A stretch of DNA of 64,000 nucleotides from assembly GCF_002902965.1 (NCBI RefSeq), contig NZ_CP026107.1, positions 372,001-436,000 on the forward strand, in the 5' to 3' direction. This DNA is from Paraburkholderia hospita. Lineage in GTDB: Bacteria; Pseudomonadota; Gammaproteobacteria; Burkholderiales; Burkholderiaceae. Both the position numbers and the translations under genes were made by a program. Below the pieces are notes generated by a model that worked only from the letters and a program-made list of their open reading frames with translations, made no database searches and had not been told where the DNA came from. Positions 37,518 to 46,172 of this stretch are shown here, one piece after another; the first letter of the stretch is position 1, and every line of letters starts with the position of its first letter.

Positions 37518-39011
37518 ATGACGACGTATCAGGAATGGAAGCAGAAAGCGCAAGCCTTGTCGCTCGACGGTAGAGCCTTTATCGCGGGACAACGCGCAAA
37601 CGCGGCATCGAATGAGACGTTTGCGACGCTCAATCCTTCGACGGGTAAAGTGCTGGCCGACATCGCAAAGTGCGATGCGAAAGATATCGACCGCGCGGTC
37701 GCGGCGGCGCGGGAGGCATTCGAATCCGGCGTGTGGTCGAAGGCCGCGCCCGCGCAACGTAAAGCGGTGCTGCTGCGGCTCGCGCAACTGATCGACGACA
37801 ACGCGGAAGAACTGGCGCTGTTAGAAGCACTCGAGGCAGGCAAGCCGATCAGCGAATGCCTGGGACTGGACATTCCCGAGTCGGCGGCGTGCATCCGCTG
37901 GCACGCGGAAGTCACGGACAAGCGATACGACGCGCTGTCGCCGTCGGGCGCGAGCGTCGTCAGCATGATCACGCGCGAACCGATCGGCGTCGTGGGCGCG
38001 GTGCTGCCGTGGAATTTTCCGGCGCTCATGCTCGCGTGGAAAATCGGCCCGGCGCTGTCGGTCGGCAATAGCGTGATCGTGAAGCCTGCGGAGCAGACCT
38101 CGCTGTCCACGCTGCGCATCGCCGATCTCGCGCTGGAAGCGGGCGTGCCCGCAGGCGTGTTGAGCGTCGTGACCGGCCTCGGCGAAAGCGCGGGTCAGGC
38201 GTTGGGCCGCCACGCGGACGTCGATCTGGTGGCGTTCACCGGTTCGACGGAAACGGGCAAGCGGTTTCTGCATTACTCGGCGGATACGAACCTGAAGCGC
38301 GTCGTGCTCGAATGCGGCGGCAAGAACCCGCAGGTCGTGCTGCCCGACGTCGCGAATCTCGATGCCGTCGCCGAGCAGGCCGTCGCCGCCGCGTTCTGGA
38401 ACATGGGCGAGAACTGCAGCGCAGGCTCGCGCATTCTGGTTCCGTCGTCGCTGAAGGCGAGCTTGCTGGAGAAAATGCAAGCGGTTCTGGAAGGATGGAA
38501 AACGGGCGATCCACTCGACCCCGACGTCAAACTCGGCTCTCTGATCGAGCAGAAGCATTGCGAGAAGGTGCTCGCACACATTGAAAAAGCGAAGGCGGAA
38601 GGCGCGCGCGTCGTATGCGGCGGCAAGGCTACGCGTACCGACTCGGGCGGCTGGTTCGTCGAGCCGACGATCTTCGACAACGTGACGCCGCAAATGAGCA
38701 TCGCGCGCGACGAAGTGTTCGGCCCTGTGGTGTGCTTCATCGAATATGCGGATATCGACGAAGCTGTGCAGATTGCCAACGACACCTGCTACGGCCTCGC
38801 TGCCTCGCTGTGGACCGACAACGTGAACCACGCGCATAAGATCGCGGCGCGGATTCGTGCGGGCACGGTGACGGTGAACTGCTTCGGCGAGGGCGACCTG
38901 TCGACGCCGTTCGGCGGGTTCAAGCAATCGGGCTTCGGCGGCCGCGACAAGTCCGTCTATGCACACGACCAGTACTGCGAGTTGAAGACCACCTGGCTGA
39001 AGCTCGACTAA
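37518..39011 (+). CDS. NAD(P)-dependent aldehyde dehydrogenase (PuuC-like)
   Basis: A 497-residue aldehyde dehydrogenase. The catalytic cysteine is C300 (E-N-C-S-A-G-S-R), the general base Glu is in L-E-C-G-G-K-N-P, and the cofactor loop F-T-G-S-T-E-T-G-K and P-W-N-F-P block are intact. The N-terminal style (Y-x-x-W-x-x-K-A, F-I-x-G) and overall sequence resemble PuuC/KauB aldehyde dehydrogenases acting on amino-aldehydes or semialdehydes. It would oxidise the aldehyde made by the preceding steps to a carboxylate. GAGGACAGGAC precedes ATG. Confidence 0.94.
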   Translation: MTTYQEWKQKAQALSLDGRAFIAGQRANAASNETFATLNPSTGKVLADIAKCDAKDIDRAVAAAREAFESGVWSKAAPAQRKAVLLRLAQLIDDNAEELALLEALEAGKPISECLGLDIPESAACIRWHAEVTDKRYDALSPSGASVVSMITREPIGVVGAVLPWNFPALMLAWKIGPALSVGNSVIVKPAEQTSLSTLRIADLALEAGVPAGVLSVVTGLGESAGQALGRHADVDLVAFTGSTETGKRFLHYSADTNLKRVVLECGGKNPQVVLPDVANLDAVAEQAVAAAFWNMGENCSAGSRILVPSSLKASLLEKMQAVLEGWKTGDPLDPDVKLGSLIEQKHCEKVLAHIEKAKAEGARVVCGGKATRTDSGGWFVEPTIFDNVTPQMSIARDEVFGPVVCFIEYADIDEAVQIANDTCYGLAASLWTDNVNHAHKIAARIRAGTVTVNCFGEGDLSTPFGGFKQSGFGGRDKSVYAHDQYCELKTTWLKLD

Positions 39012-39078
39012 ACCGGTTCGACACAACTGATGACCCAGCCATGCAGGCTGGGTCCGCATCACACACACGCGAGGCCAA

Positions 39079-39849
39079 ATGCGAGCTGGATTCATCGGAA
39101 CGGGCACGATCACACAAGCGGTCGTGACAGGCATGCTCAGATTCGGCGTGCCGTTCGAGCGGATATCGCTGTCGCCGCGCAACGCGCGAACGGCGGCGGA
39201 ACTTGCCGCGCTCGACGGGCGCATCCACGTTTGCGCAAGCAACCAGGAAGTGCTGGATAACTCGGATGTCGCCTGTCTTGCGGTTGTGCCGCAAATCGCG
39301 GCCGAGGTGCTGGGCGAACTTGAATTCGACGCGCGTCATCACGTCATCAGCTTCATGGCAGGCATTTCTCTCGATCAGTTGCGCGGCCTTGTCCGCACGA
39401 GCGGCAAGATCGCGCGCGCCGTGCCGCTGCCCGCCGTCGCCGAGGGTAAGGGCAGCACCGCGATCTGCCCCGCCGACGAGGTCGCCAAAGCGATCTTCGC
39501 GGCGCTCGGTGAAGCCATCGAAGTCGACAGCGAAGACAAGTTCGATGCGCTGTCCGCCGTGACAGCGACGATGGCGAGCTTCTACGCGGTGCTCGAAACC
39601 CAGGCGTCGTGGCTTGCCAAGCAGGGCATCGACTACGCCGACGCGCGGGCATTTTTGTCCGGCTACTGTGTGGGACTCGCCCACGACACGACCCGGACGG
39701 AGCAACCGTTTTCAGCAATGGTCATGCATTGCATGACACCGGGCGGCATCAACGAACAGGTACATACCGAGCTTTCCCGCCGTGGGGCATACGCTTACTA
39801 CGGCGAAGCGCTCGACGGCGTGCTGCGGCGTATCAGGGGCCGCGCCTAG
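39079..39849 (+). CDS. Pyrroline-5-carboxylate reductase-family NAD(P)-binding protein
   Basis: A 256-residue protein. It has an N-terminal Rossmann fold (R-A-G-F-I-G-T-G-T-I-T-Q-A-V-V) and a C-terminal helical domain with the ProC-like M-H-C-M-T-P-G-G-I-N-E-Q-V-H segment in place of the usual S-P-G-G-T-T-I. Housekeeping ProC reduces pyrroline-5-carboxylate to proline. This divergent homologue in a catabolic operon more likely acts on another cyclic imine. It is the last gene of the transporter-enzyme block before the LysR gene. GAGG is 6 bases before ATG. Confidence 0.85.
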   Translation: MRAGFIGTGTITQAVVTGMLRFGVPFERISLSPRNARTAAELAALDGRIHVCASNQEVLDNSDVACLAVVPQIAAEVLGELEFDARHHVISFMAGISLDQLRGLVRTSGKIARAVPLPAVAEGKGSTAICPADEVAKAIFAALGEAIEVDSEDKFDALSAVTATMASFYAVLETQASWLAKQGIDYADARAFLSGYCVGLAHDTTRTEQPFSAMVMHCMTPGGINEQVHTELSRRGAYAYYGEALDGVLRRIRGRA

Positions 39850-40062
39850 CGGCTGGCGCGCGAATGCGCAGTGAGCGCGGCAGCAGCGGATAATCGTTAG
39901 ACGCAGGCGACTGCAGGCTATTGCGGGCGCGGCGGATGCGGCTGCATCCTCGGGTTGCCCGCCATTGCCAGTTGCCAGGAAGAATCGCACACTATTTTTC
40001 GCGGGAGCTGTCTGCTCGACGCGCCGTCGCCGCATTGCGCATCCGCTTCACAGGTGAAAGCC

Positions 40063-41064
40063 ATGCAAAAGAAACAGTTGTTCGCCGACCGGCTGCTCGC
40101 GCAGATGCCTTCTCTGCGGGCGCTGAGATGCTTCGTCACGGCTGCCCGATACGAGAGCTTCACGCAAGCCGCCGAAGTGCTGTGCGTCACGCAAGCCGCC
40201 ATCAGCCGGCAGATCAAGGAACTGGAGGACTCGCTGGAGGTAGCGCTGTTCGAGCGGACGGGCAGACATATCGCGCTGACGGATGCCGGGCGCATTCTGT
40301 ACAACGCGTCCTATCTGTCGATCATGAACATCGCCGAAGCGGCCGAAGCCGTGCGCCGCACCGACCGGCATGCACTGACGGTGTGCGTTTCGCACACTTT
40401 CTCGGCGCTGTGGCTGTCGTTCAGGCTGCCGTCGTTTCGCAAGCGTTTTCCGGAAATCCGTTTGCACGTGATGGTCACCGAGCATTTCATGGAGCTGGAC
40501 GACCTCATGGAACCCGACGTCATCATCACGAAGAATCCGCCGCGCGAGCCGGAGTACGAAATCGAGCCGCTCTTTCACGACGTGGTGTATCCCGTGTGCA
40601 GCCCGTCGTTTCATGAACGGCATTTTCACGGCAGATCGCTGAAGCCGCTGGATCTGTTGTCGTATCCCACCTTGAATCTGTCGCTGCTGGGGCGCGCTCA
40701 GGTTTGCGAGCATGTCGACTGGCGCGTGTGGCGCAACTGGTTCCAGCAAGGCGACGGTTCGGACCGGCTGGTCGACAACGAGCACCTGGAGAGCAATGAC
40801 TACCGGCTGCTGGTTGCGCAGGCCGAGGCGGGCGAGGGTACGCTGCTCGGCTGGCATCATCTCGTGCATCGTCAGGTCGAGCAGGGCCGGCTGTTGCGTC
40901 CGGTGCAGGACGCGCTCGAATTCCACGACCGTCATCACTATGTGATCACGCACAAGAACGCGAAGCTGCGGCCCGAATATGTGCAGTTCCGCGAATGGCT
41001 CGGGGAAGAAGTCGGCGCGATGATGCGCGAATGGCGAAGCGTCGAAACCGAAGCAGCGAAATAG
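40063..41064 (+). CDS. LysR-family regulator (GcvA-like)
   Basis: A 333-residue LysR regulator of the GcvA-like subgroup (P-S-L-R-A-L-R-C-F-V-T-A-A-R-Y-E-S-F-T-Q-A-A, then V-T-Q-A-A-I-S-R-Q-I-K). ATG 40063 with AGGTGAA upstream is preferred over a far-upstream in-frame TTG. It follows the pyrroline reductase gene and precedes a GbdR-like regulator on the same strand. GcvA-type proteins often control amino-acid or one-carbon genes. It probably regulates one or both halves of the island. Confidence 0.9.
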   Translation: MQKKQLFADRLLAQMPSLRALRCFVTAARYESFTQAAEVLCVTQAAISRQIKELEDSLEVALFERTGRHIALTDAGRILYNASYLSIMNIAEAAEAVRRTDRHALTVCVSHTFSALWLSFRLPSFRKRFPEIRLHVMVTEHFMELDDLMEPDVIITKNPPREPEYEIEPLFHDVVYPVCSPSFHERHFHGRSLKPLDLLSYPTLNLSLLGRAQVCEHVDWRVWRNWFQQGDGSDRLVDNEHLESNDYRLLVAQAEAGEGTLLGWHHLVHRQVEQGRLLRPVQDALEFHDRHHYVITHKNAKLRPEYVQFREWLGEEVGAMMREWRSVETEAAK

Positions 41065-41131
41065 ATTGGCCGATATCCGTTCAGGCCGCGTGAGCGGCCA
41101 CGATTCACAAAACGTCGACGCAGGCAGTGCC

Positions 41132-42166
41132 ATGTTGAGCGACACCCTTCACACCGAAAGCAGAACGTCCCGACCCTTGCGCTTCGGGATCGTGTTGCTG
41201 CCGAATTTCACGTTGACGGCGTTTTCGGGTTTCGTCGATCTGCTCCGGCTGGCAAGCGATGAAGGCGACATGAGCCGGCCCGTGCGCTGTTCGTGGACCA
41301 TCGTTGGGGAATCGCTGGTGCCCGTCAGGGCGAGTTGCGGCATCCAGGTCGCACCGTGGATCACGTTCGACGAAGCGGGCGCATTCGATTACGTGGTGGT
41401 GGTCGGCGGCCTGTTGCATTCGGGGCCGTCCGCTAGCAAGGCCACGCTGCAGTTCATCCGGGACGCCGCGAAAACCTCCGCGACATTGGTCGGCATATGC
41501 ACGGGCGTGTTCGCGCTGATGCGAGCCGAAGTGATGGACGGCTATCGCCTCTGCGTGAGCTGGTTCCACTACTGGGATTTCGTCGAACGCTTTCCCGGCG
41601 TCGACGAGCGCAATCTGGTTGCGGACCGGTTGTTCGTGATCGACGGGCGGCGTATTACCTGTTCGGGCGGGCGCGCATCGATCGATGTCGCTGCCGCGAT
41701 CCTGCTGCGGCATGTCGAGGCGACGATCGTACAGAAGGCACTACGCATCATGCTGGTCGACGATGCGCAAAAAGGAAACGCGCCGCAGCCGCATCCGCCG
41801 GGGCTCGAACCGGCAACACACCCGAAGGTGCGGCGCGCGATCCTGTTGATGGAGCAGCATATCGGGCAGCCGTTGAGTCTCGCGGAACTGGCCCGACGGC
41901 TGGACATGTCGGTCAGGCAACTGGAGCGGCTGTTCGCGGCCGAAACGGGCAAGTCGCCGCATGCGTATGGACGGCAGATTCGCATACGCATGGCGTCGTG
42001 GCTGCTGACGAGTTCGGACCGCACGGTTGCCGATATCGCCGCGTCGTGTGGCTTTTCCGACGCTTCGCATCTTGGCCGTGAGTTCAGAAAAGAATTTGGC
42101 GAATCGCCAAACGCGTATCGCGTGGCGAGGCCGCAAAGCCACTCACCCGCGTTGGCCGCAAGCTGA
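41132..42166 (+). CDS. GlxA/GbdR-like AraC regulator with DJ-1/PfpI (GATase1-like) sensor domain
   Basis: A 344-residue regulator. Residues ~18-200 form a class I glutamine-amidotransferase-like domain (R-F-G-I-V-L-L-P-N-F-T-L-T-A-F, V-V-V-G-G-L, G-I-C-T-G-V-F with the nucleophile-elbow Cys). Residues ~230-330 form the AraC DNA-binding domain (L-A-E-L-A-R-R-L-D-M-S-V-R-Q-L-E-R-L-F and V-A-D-I-A-A-S-C-G-F-S-D-A-S-H-L). Pseudomonas GbdR, CdhR (carnitine) and ArgR share this layout; GbdR activates glycine-betaine genes. ATG 41132 is used; the frame is open further upstream without family similarity. Its presence beside a GbcAB-like pair supports a quaternary-amine inducer. Confidence 0.9.
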   Translation: MLSDTLHTESRTSRPLRFGIVLLPNFTLTAFSGFVDLLRLASDEGDMSRPVRCSWTIVGESLVPVRASCGIQVAPWITFDEAGAFDYVVVVGGLLHSGPSASKATLQFIRDAAKTSATLVGICTGVFALMRAEVMDGYRLCVSWFHYWDFVERFPGVDERNLVADRLFVIDGRRITCSGGRASIDVAAAILLRHVEATIVQKALRIMLVDDAQKGNAPQPHPPGLEPATHPKVRRAILLMEQHIGQPLSLAELARRLDMSVRQLERLFAAETGKSPHAYGRQIRIRMASWLLTSSDRTVADIAASCGFSDASHLGREFRKEFGESPNAYRVARPQSHSPALAAS

Positions 42167-42211
42167 CAGGTGCGGTGAGCACGTACAACCCGGCAAAAGG
42201 AACAACTCCAC

Positions 42212-42622
42212 ATGACGACTGCGCAACTGCGTGATGAACTGGTTCTCTTCGGCCTGAACGTCAAGGACGCCCGCCGTTCGTATTCGATCGACGAGCGCGA
42301 CTGGCGCGCGATGAAGATCGGCGACACGGTGCTGCCCGGTTTCTTCTGGATTCCCGTGGCCGAGGACGAACGCGGCGCGTGGAGCAGCTACTGGATGCGT
42401 TTGCAACCGGGCGCGCGCTCTTTCGAGCATCAGCACGATTCAACCGAGCTGATCATGATTCTTGACGGCGTGTTCACGGACGACGACGGCACCGATTTCC
42501 TTCCCGGCCAGACGGTGTGCTACGCGGCGGGTTCGCGGCATAGCACGTCGTCAGAAGGCGGCTGCACGGTGCTGGTGGTCGCGCATACCGGCTCGACGAT
42601 CGTTTCTCGCGCGCAAGACTGA
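42212..42622 (+). CDS. Cupin-domain protein
   Basis: A 136-residue single-domain cupin. The metal motif in its middle is F-E-H-Q-H-D-S-T-E-L-I-M-I-L-D-G (His-x-His and Glu), with a later R-H-S in the second cupin motif. ChrR-like and small dioxygenase-like proteins look similar, as do the cupin DMSP lyases DddQ/W/L, but I see nothing that picks one. AAAGGA precedes ATG 42212. It lies between the GbdR-like regulator gene and a binding-protein gene. Confidence 0.82.
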   Translation: MTTAQLRDELVLFGLNVKDARRSYSIDERDWRAMKIGDTVLPGFFWIPVAEDERGAWSSYWMRLQPGARSFEHQHDSTELIMILDGVFTDDDGTDFLPGQTVCYAAGSRHSTSSEGGCTVLVVAHTGSTIVSRAQD

Positions 42623-42680
42623 GCAGGAAGCAACCTCAGTGGGTCTTGCGCCTCATGTGCCCGCAAACGGAGGTGAACCG

Positions 42681-43829
42681 ATGGTCAATACTTCACGAAG
42701 AATTCTTCTCGCCTCGCTGACTGCCGTCGCGATGACGCTTGCAAGTCACCCGTGCGTTGCACAGCAGGTCGTCAAGATAGGCGTGTCCGCGCCGTTGACG
42801 GGTGTCGGAGCGGCCAACGGGAAGGACATCGAAAACGGTGTCCGGCTTGCCATCGAAGAAGCCAACACCCAGCACATCAAGCTGGGCGGACAGGAGGTGC
42901 GCTTCGAGATGGCCTCCGTGGATGACCAGGGCGACCCGCGCGTCGGCGTGCAGGTGGCGCAGAAACTTGTCGACGACGGCGTGGTGGCCGTGGTCGGTTA
43001 TTACAACTCGGGTGTCGCATTACCCGCATCGCCGATATTCGCCAAGGCGGGCATCCCATTGATCGACCCCGCCGCGACCAATCCCGCGATCACGCGACAA
43101 GGCCTGAAGAACGTGTTCCGCATCATCGCCACCGATGCGCAAAACTCCGGCAATGCCGGTAAGTACGCAGTCACCGTCACCAAGGCGCAACGGATCGCCG
43201 TGATGGACGACCGCACGGCATTCGGCCAGGGCGCCGCGGACGAATTCAAGAAGGCCGCGGTGGCGGCGGGCGGCCAGATCGTCGCGTCGGAATACACGCA
43301 AGAGAAGGCCGTCGAATTCAACGCGCAACTCACGACCATCAAGGCGGCCAATGCCGATCTGCTGTACTTCGCCGGACTCGACAATCAGGCCGCGTTGCTG
43401 ACCAAGCGCATGAGACAGCTCGGCATGCGCGCGCAGTTCGTCGGCAGCGGCGGCATTGCCGATAGCATCTTCCTCAGTGTCGCGGGCAGTGCGGCCGAAG
43501 GCGCGATGGCGTGGGAGTACGGGCGGCCTGTCGAGTCGCTGCCGCAAGGCAAGGCGTTCGCGGAAAAGTTCAAGAAGCGCTTCGGCGCGGACACGTTGAC
43601 TTATGCGCCATTCGCCTATGACTGCGCATGGGTGGCGATCAACGCGATGAAACAGGCGAACTCCGCAAAGCCCGAGGTGTTCATGCCCACGCTGCGCACG
43701 ACGCAATACGATGGGATCACCGGGAAGATCGAGTTCGATGCATACGGCGACCTCAAGCATCCGACGTCGACGCTGTATCAGGTGAAGAACGGCAAATGGG
43801 TACCCGTGACGACGATAAGCGCCGAATGA
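42681..43829 (+). CDS. Branched-chain-amino-acid-type ABC substrate-binding protein (LivJ-like)
   Basis: A 382-residue periplasmic type I binding protein. A signal peptide ends in C-V-A-Q, followed by V-V-K-I-G-V-S-A-P-L-T-G. The usual V-V-A-V-V-G-Y-Y-N-S-G and F-R-I-I-A-T-D-A-Q-N-S-G segments of LivJ proteins follow. A strong GGAGGTGA lies 5 bases before ATG 42681. No LivHMGF permease or ATPase genes are in the window, so it must dock to a transporter encoded elsewhere or serve as a sensor. Such binding proteins carry amino acids, betaines or aromatic acids. Confidence 0.9.
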   Translation: MVNTSRRILLASLTAVAMTLASHPCVAQQVVKIGVSAPLTGVGAANGKDIENGVRLAIEEANTQHIKLGGQEVRFEMASVDDQGDPRVGVQVAQKLVDDGVVAVVGYYNSGVALPASPIFAKAGIPLIDPAATNPAITRQGLKNVFRIIATDAQNSGNAGKYAVTVTKAQRIAVMDDRTAFGQGAADEFKKAAVAAGGQIVASEYTQEKAVEFNAQLTTIKAANADLLYFAGLDNQAALLTKRMRQLGMRAQFVGSGGIADSIFLSVAGSAAEGAMAWEYGRPVESLPQGKAFAEKFKKRFGADTLTYAPFAYDCAWVAINAMKQANSAKPEVFMPTLRTTQYDGITGKIEFDAYGDLKHPTSTLYQVKNGKWVPVTTISAE

Positions 43830-43856
43830 GTTCAGCTATTTGACCAGAGAGCCGAA

Positions 43857-44783
43857 ATGAAACCGGCTATTGCAGGGACTAAAGGATACCGGCGCCTCAT
43901 TCCGTCGATGACGGCCCTCGTCGAGTTCGAATCGGTCGCGCGCCTGAGCAGCTTTACTGTCGCGGCGAACGAACTCGGCGTCACGCAGGCGGCCGTCAGC
44001 CGGCAGGTCAAATTCCTCGAAGACACGCTCGGCGTGCGGCTCTTTCACCGCCTGCACCGCTCCATCGAGCTTACGGAAGAAGGCGAGGCGCTGTACCTTG
44101 TCGTCGCCGAGTCGATGCAGAAAATTGCCGGCGTGTTCGACCGGCTTTCCAGCGGCCCTGTGCAGCAGGAACTGGTGCTGGCGGCGACGTCGGCGTTCTC
44201 GCACTTTCGTCTGTTGCCGCGTCTCGCCTCGCTCAAGAAAGCGCAGCCGAATCTTCAGCTTCGCCTTTCCACGCAGATGTTCACGGCGGACCTGCGGCAC
44301 AAGGAGATCGATGTCGCGGTGCGCTTCGGCAACGGACGATGGAGCGACGGCACGGCAACCTTGCTGTTCGACGAGGAAGTCTTTCCTGTGTGCTCGCCGA
44401 AGTGGGTGGAGTCGCGCGGCATGCCGCAATCGCTGCAGGACGTCGCGAACGCGGCGCTGATCGAGTCGGATTCGACGTCGGAAGGCTGGATGGGATGGGA
44501 AGCGTGGTTCAACGCCGTGGGCCTCAGGCCGCTGCGTCTGAACTTCGCGCTGCGCTGCAGCCTCTACACGGACGCGATCCAGGCCGCGCGTTATGGCGAA
44601 GGCATCGCGCTTGGCTGGGGACGGCTCGTTCACGATCTCGTCGAAACCGGCGAACTGGTGAGGCTGCCCGTCGCGTCGCTCAAGCCGAATGACGCGTACT
44701 TCATCGTGGTGCCGCATGGGCGCACCATCACGGCCGCCACGGACGGCCTGATCGACTGGCTGCGGCAGGATTCGCTCGCATAA
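43857..44783 (+). CDS. LysR-family regulator (GcvA-like)
   Basis: A 308-residue GcvA-type LysR regulator (L-I-P-S-M-T-A-L-V-E-F-E-S-V-A-R-L-S-S-F-T-V-A-A, then V-T-Q-A-A-V-S-R-Q-V-K-F-L-E). The effector domain has the D-V-A-V-R-F-G-N-G-R-W motif common in that subgroup. It is 27 bases after the LivJ-like gene and 118 before the Rieske oxygenase gene, so it is the obvious candidate to control the oxygenase operon. Confidence 0.9.
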   Translation: MKPAIAGTKGYRRLIPSMTALVEFESVARLSSFTVAANELGVTQAAVSRQVKFLEDTLGVRLFHRLHRSIELTEEGEALYLVVAESMQKIAGVFDRLSSGPVQQELVLAATSAFSHFRLLPRLASLKKAQPNLQLRLSTQMFTADLRHKEIDVAVRFGNGRWSDGTATLLFDEEVFPVCSPKWVESRGMPQSLQDVANAALIESDSTSEGWMGWEAWFNAVGLRPLRLNFALRCSLYTDAIQAARYGEGIALGWGRLVHDLVETGELVRLPVASLKPNDAYFIVVPHGRTITAATDGLIDWLRQDSLA

Positions 44784-44901
44784 TCCAAAGTAATACCAGA
44801 CCGAAAATAAAGCGCATTGACGCTCTTTTTCGTCAATCCAATACTGGGTTCATCGCGGGAACGTTCGACGTTCCCACATCCCCCGAACGTTGGAGAAGAC
44901 G

Positions 44902-46158
44902 ATGTCCGAAGTGTCATTCAAAACCCATGGCGAATTGATCCGCAGCCGTCAGTCCGGTCACGGCATGCCTGGCGAGTTGTTCGGCCGTCAGGACGTGTTC
45001 GAGACGGACGTCGAGGTCTTTTTTCACAGGCACTGGATTCTCGTCGGCGTGACAGCGGACGTTCCCGAACCGGGCGACGTTTCCGTCGTCGATATCGGCA
45101 AGGCGTCGATCATGATCGTGCGGGATGACGATGAAAACGTCCGCACCTACCGGAACGTCTGTCGCCATCGCGGCGCGCGCCTGAAGGAGGCGGGGAAGTC
45201 GACGGTGGGCATGCTGGTCTGTCCTTACCACCAGTGGACCTATGACCTCGAAGGCAGCCTGCGCCACGCATCGCATATGGGCAAGGATTTCGATGCCACG
45301 TGTCGCAGCCTGATCCCGGTGCATACGAAAATTGTCGGCACGCATATCTTCGTGTGCCTCACCGCGGAGCCGCCCGAAGACATCGCGAAACTCGAACAAA
45401 CCATGGTGCCGCGTTTCGCTCCGTATGACCTGCGGAATACGAAGATTGCTTTCGAGCAGGAGATCATCGAAGAAGGCAACTGGAAACTCGTGATGGAAAA
45501 CAACCGCGAGTGTTATCACTGCGCGGCCACGCATCCCGAACTGACGGCCTCGTTTCTTCCTGAAGACTTCGGCTTTTGCCCGGACAATCTGACGGAAGAA
45601 TCGCTGCGCGCGCTGGACGAATACAAATCGCGCAACGCGGCGTGTCAGGCAAGCTGGGAGCGGGACGGTTTTATCAGTGCCGCCTTCGAGCGGCTCGACG
45701 AGGATGCCGTCACCCAGTTCAGAACGCAGCAACTGGTCATTGCGGGCAACGGCGAATCGCAAACGCTCAGCACCAAAGTGGCGAGTACCAGGCTGTTAGG
45801 CAATCTGCAGCGCCGCGATCTCGGCGATATGCACCTCTGGACGCACAACTCATGGACCCATGTGATGAGCGACCACGCGGTGATCAGCTACATCATTCCG
45901 CTAGCGCCGGACAAGACGCTGGTGCGGTCGAAATGGCTCGTTCATGCCGATGCAGTGGAAGGCGTCGATTACAAGGTGTCGGACCTGACCGAAGTGTGGG
46001 TCGCGACCAACACGCAAGACAAGCACCTCGTCGAAATCACGCATGAGGGCACGCAGGATCCGGCCTACACGCCGGGCACGTTCTCGCCGTTCACCGAAAC
46101 CTACGTGGACCAGTTCTCGCGCTGGTATGCAGCGCGTTTGAGCGCGCACGGCATCTGA
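44902..46158 (+). CDS. Rieske [2Fe-2S] oxygenase, GbcA/Stc2-like betaine demethylase
   Basis: A 418-residue Rieske non-haem-iron oxygenase alpha subunit. Rieske ligands are C87-x-H89 and C107-x2-H110. The mononuclear iron histidines are H206 and H211 (E-C-Y-H-C-A-A-T-H). The closest families by style are GbcA (glycine betaine monooxygenase) and stachydrine demethylase Stc2, which hydroxylate an N-methyl group so it leaves as formaldehyde. The start is ATG 44902 with TGGAGAAG upstream. The reductase gene follows after 14 bases. Carnitine oxygenase CntA is a less likely relative, being shorter. The substrate is a quaternary amine or betaine-like compound; which one is not visible. Confidence 0.92.
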   Translation: MSEVSFKTHGELIRSRQSGHGMPGELFGRQDVFETDVEVFFHRHWILVGVTADVPEPGDVSVVDIGKASIMIVRDDDENVRTYRNVCRHRGARLKEAGKSTVGMLVCPYHQWTYDLEGSLRHASHMGKDFDATCRSLIPVHTKIVGTHIFVCLTAEPPEDIAKLEQTMVPRFAPYDLRNTKIAFEQEIIEEGNWKLVMENNRECYHCAATHPELTASFLPEDFGFCPDNLTEESLRALDEYKSRNAACQASWERDGFISAAFERLDEDAVTQFRTQQLVIAGNGESQTLSTKVASTRLLGNLQRRDLGDMHLWTHNSWTHVMSDHAVISYIIPLAPDKTLVRSKWLVHADAVEGVDYKVSDLTEVWVATNTQDKHLVEITHEGTQDPAYTPGTFSPFTETYVDQFSRWYAARLSAHGI

Positions 46159-46172
46159 GCGAGGTCACTGTC

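Noticed and set aside
42212..42622. Cupin as a second DMSP lyase (DddQ/W/L-like)
   Set aside because: The His-x-His-Glu motif is common to most cupins, and nothing else in the protein points to that family.
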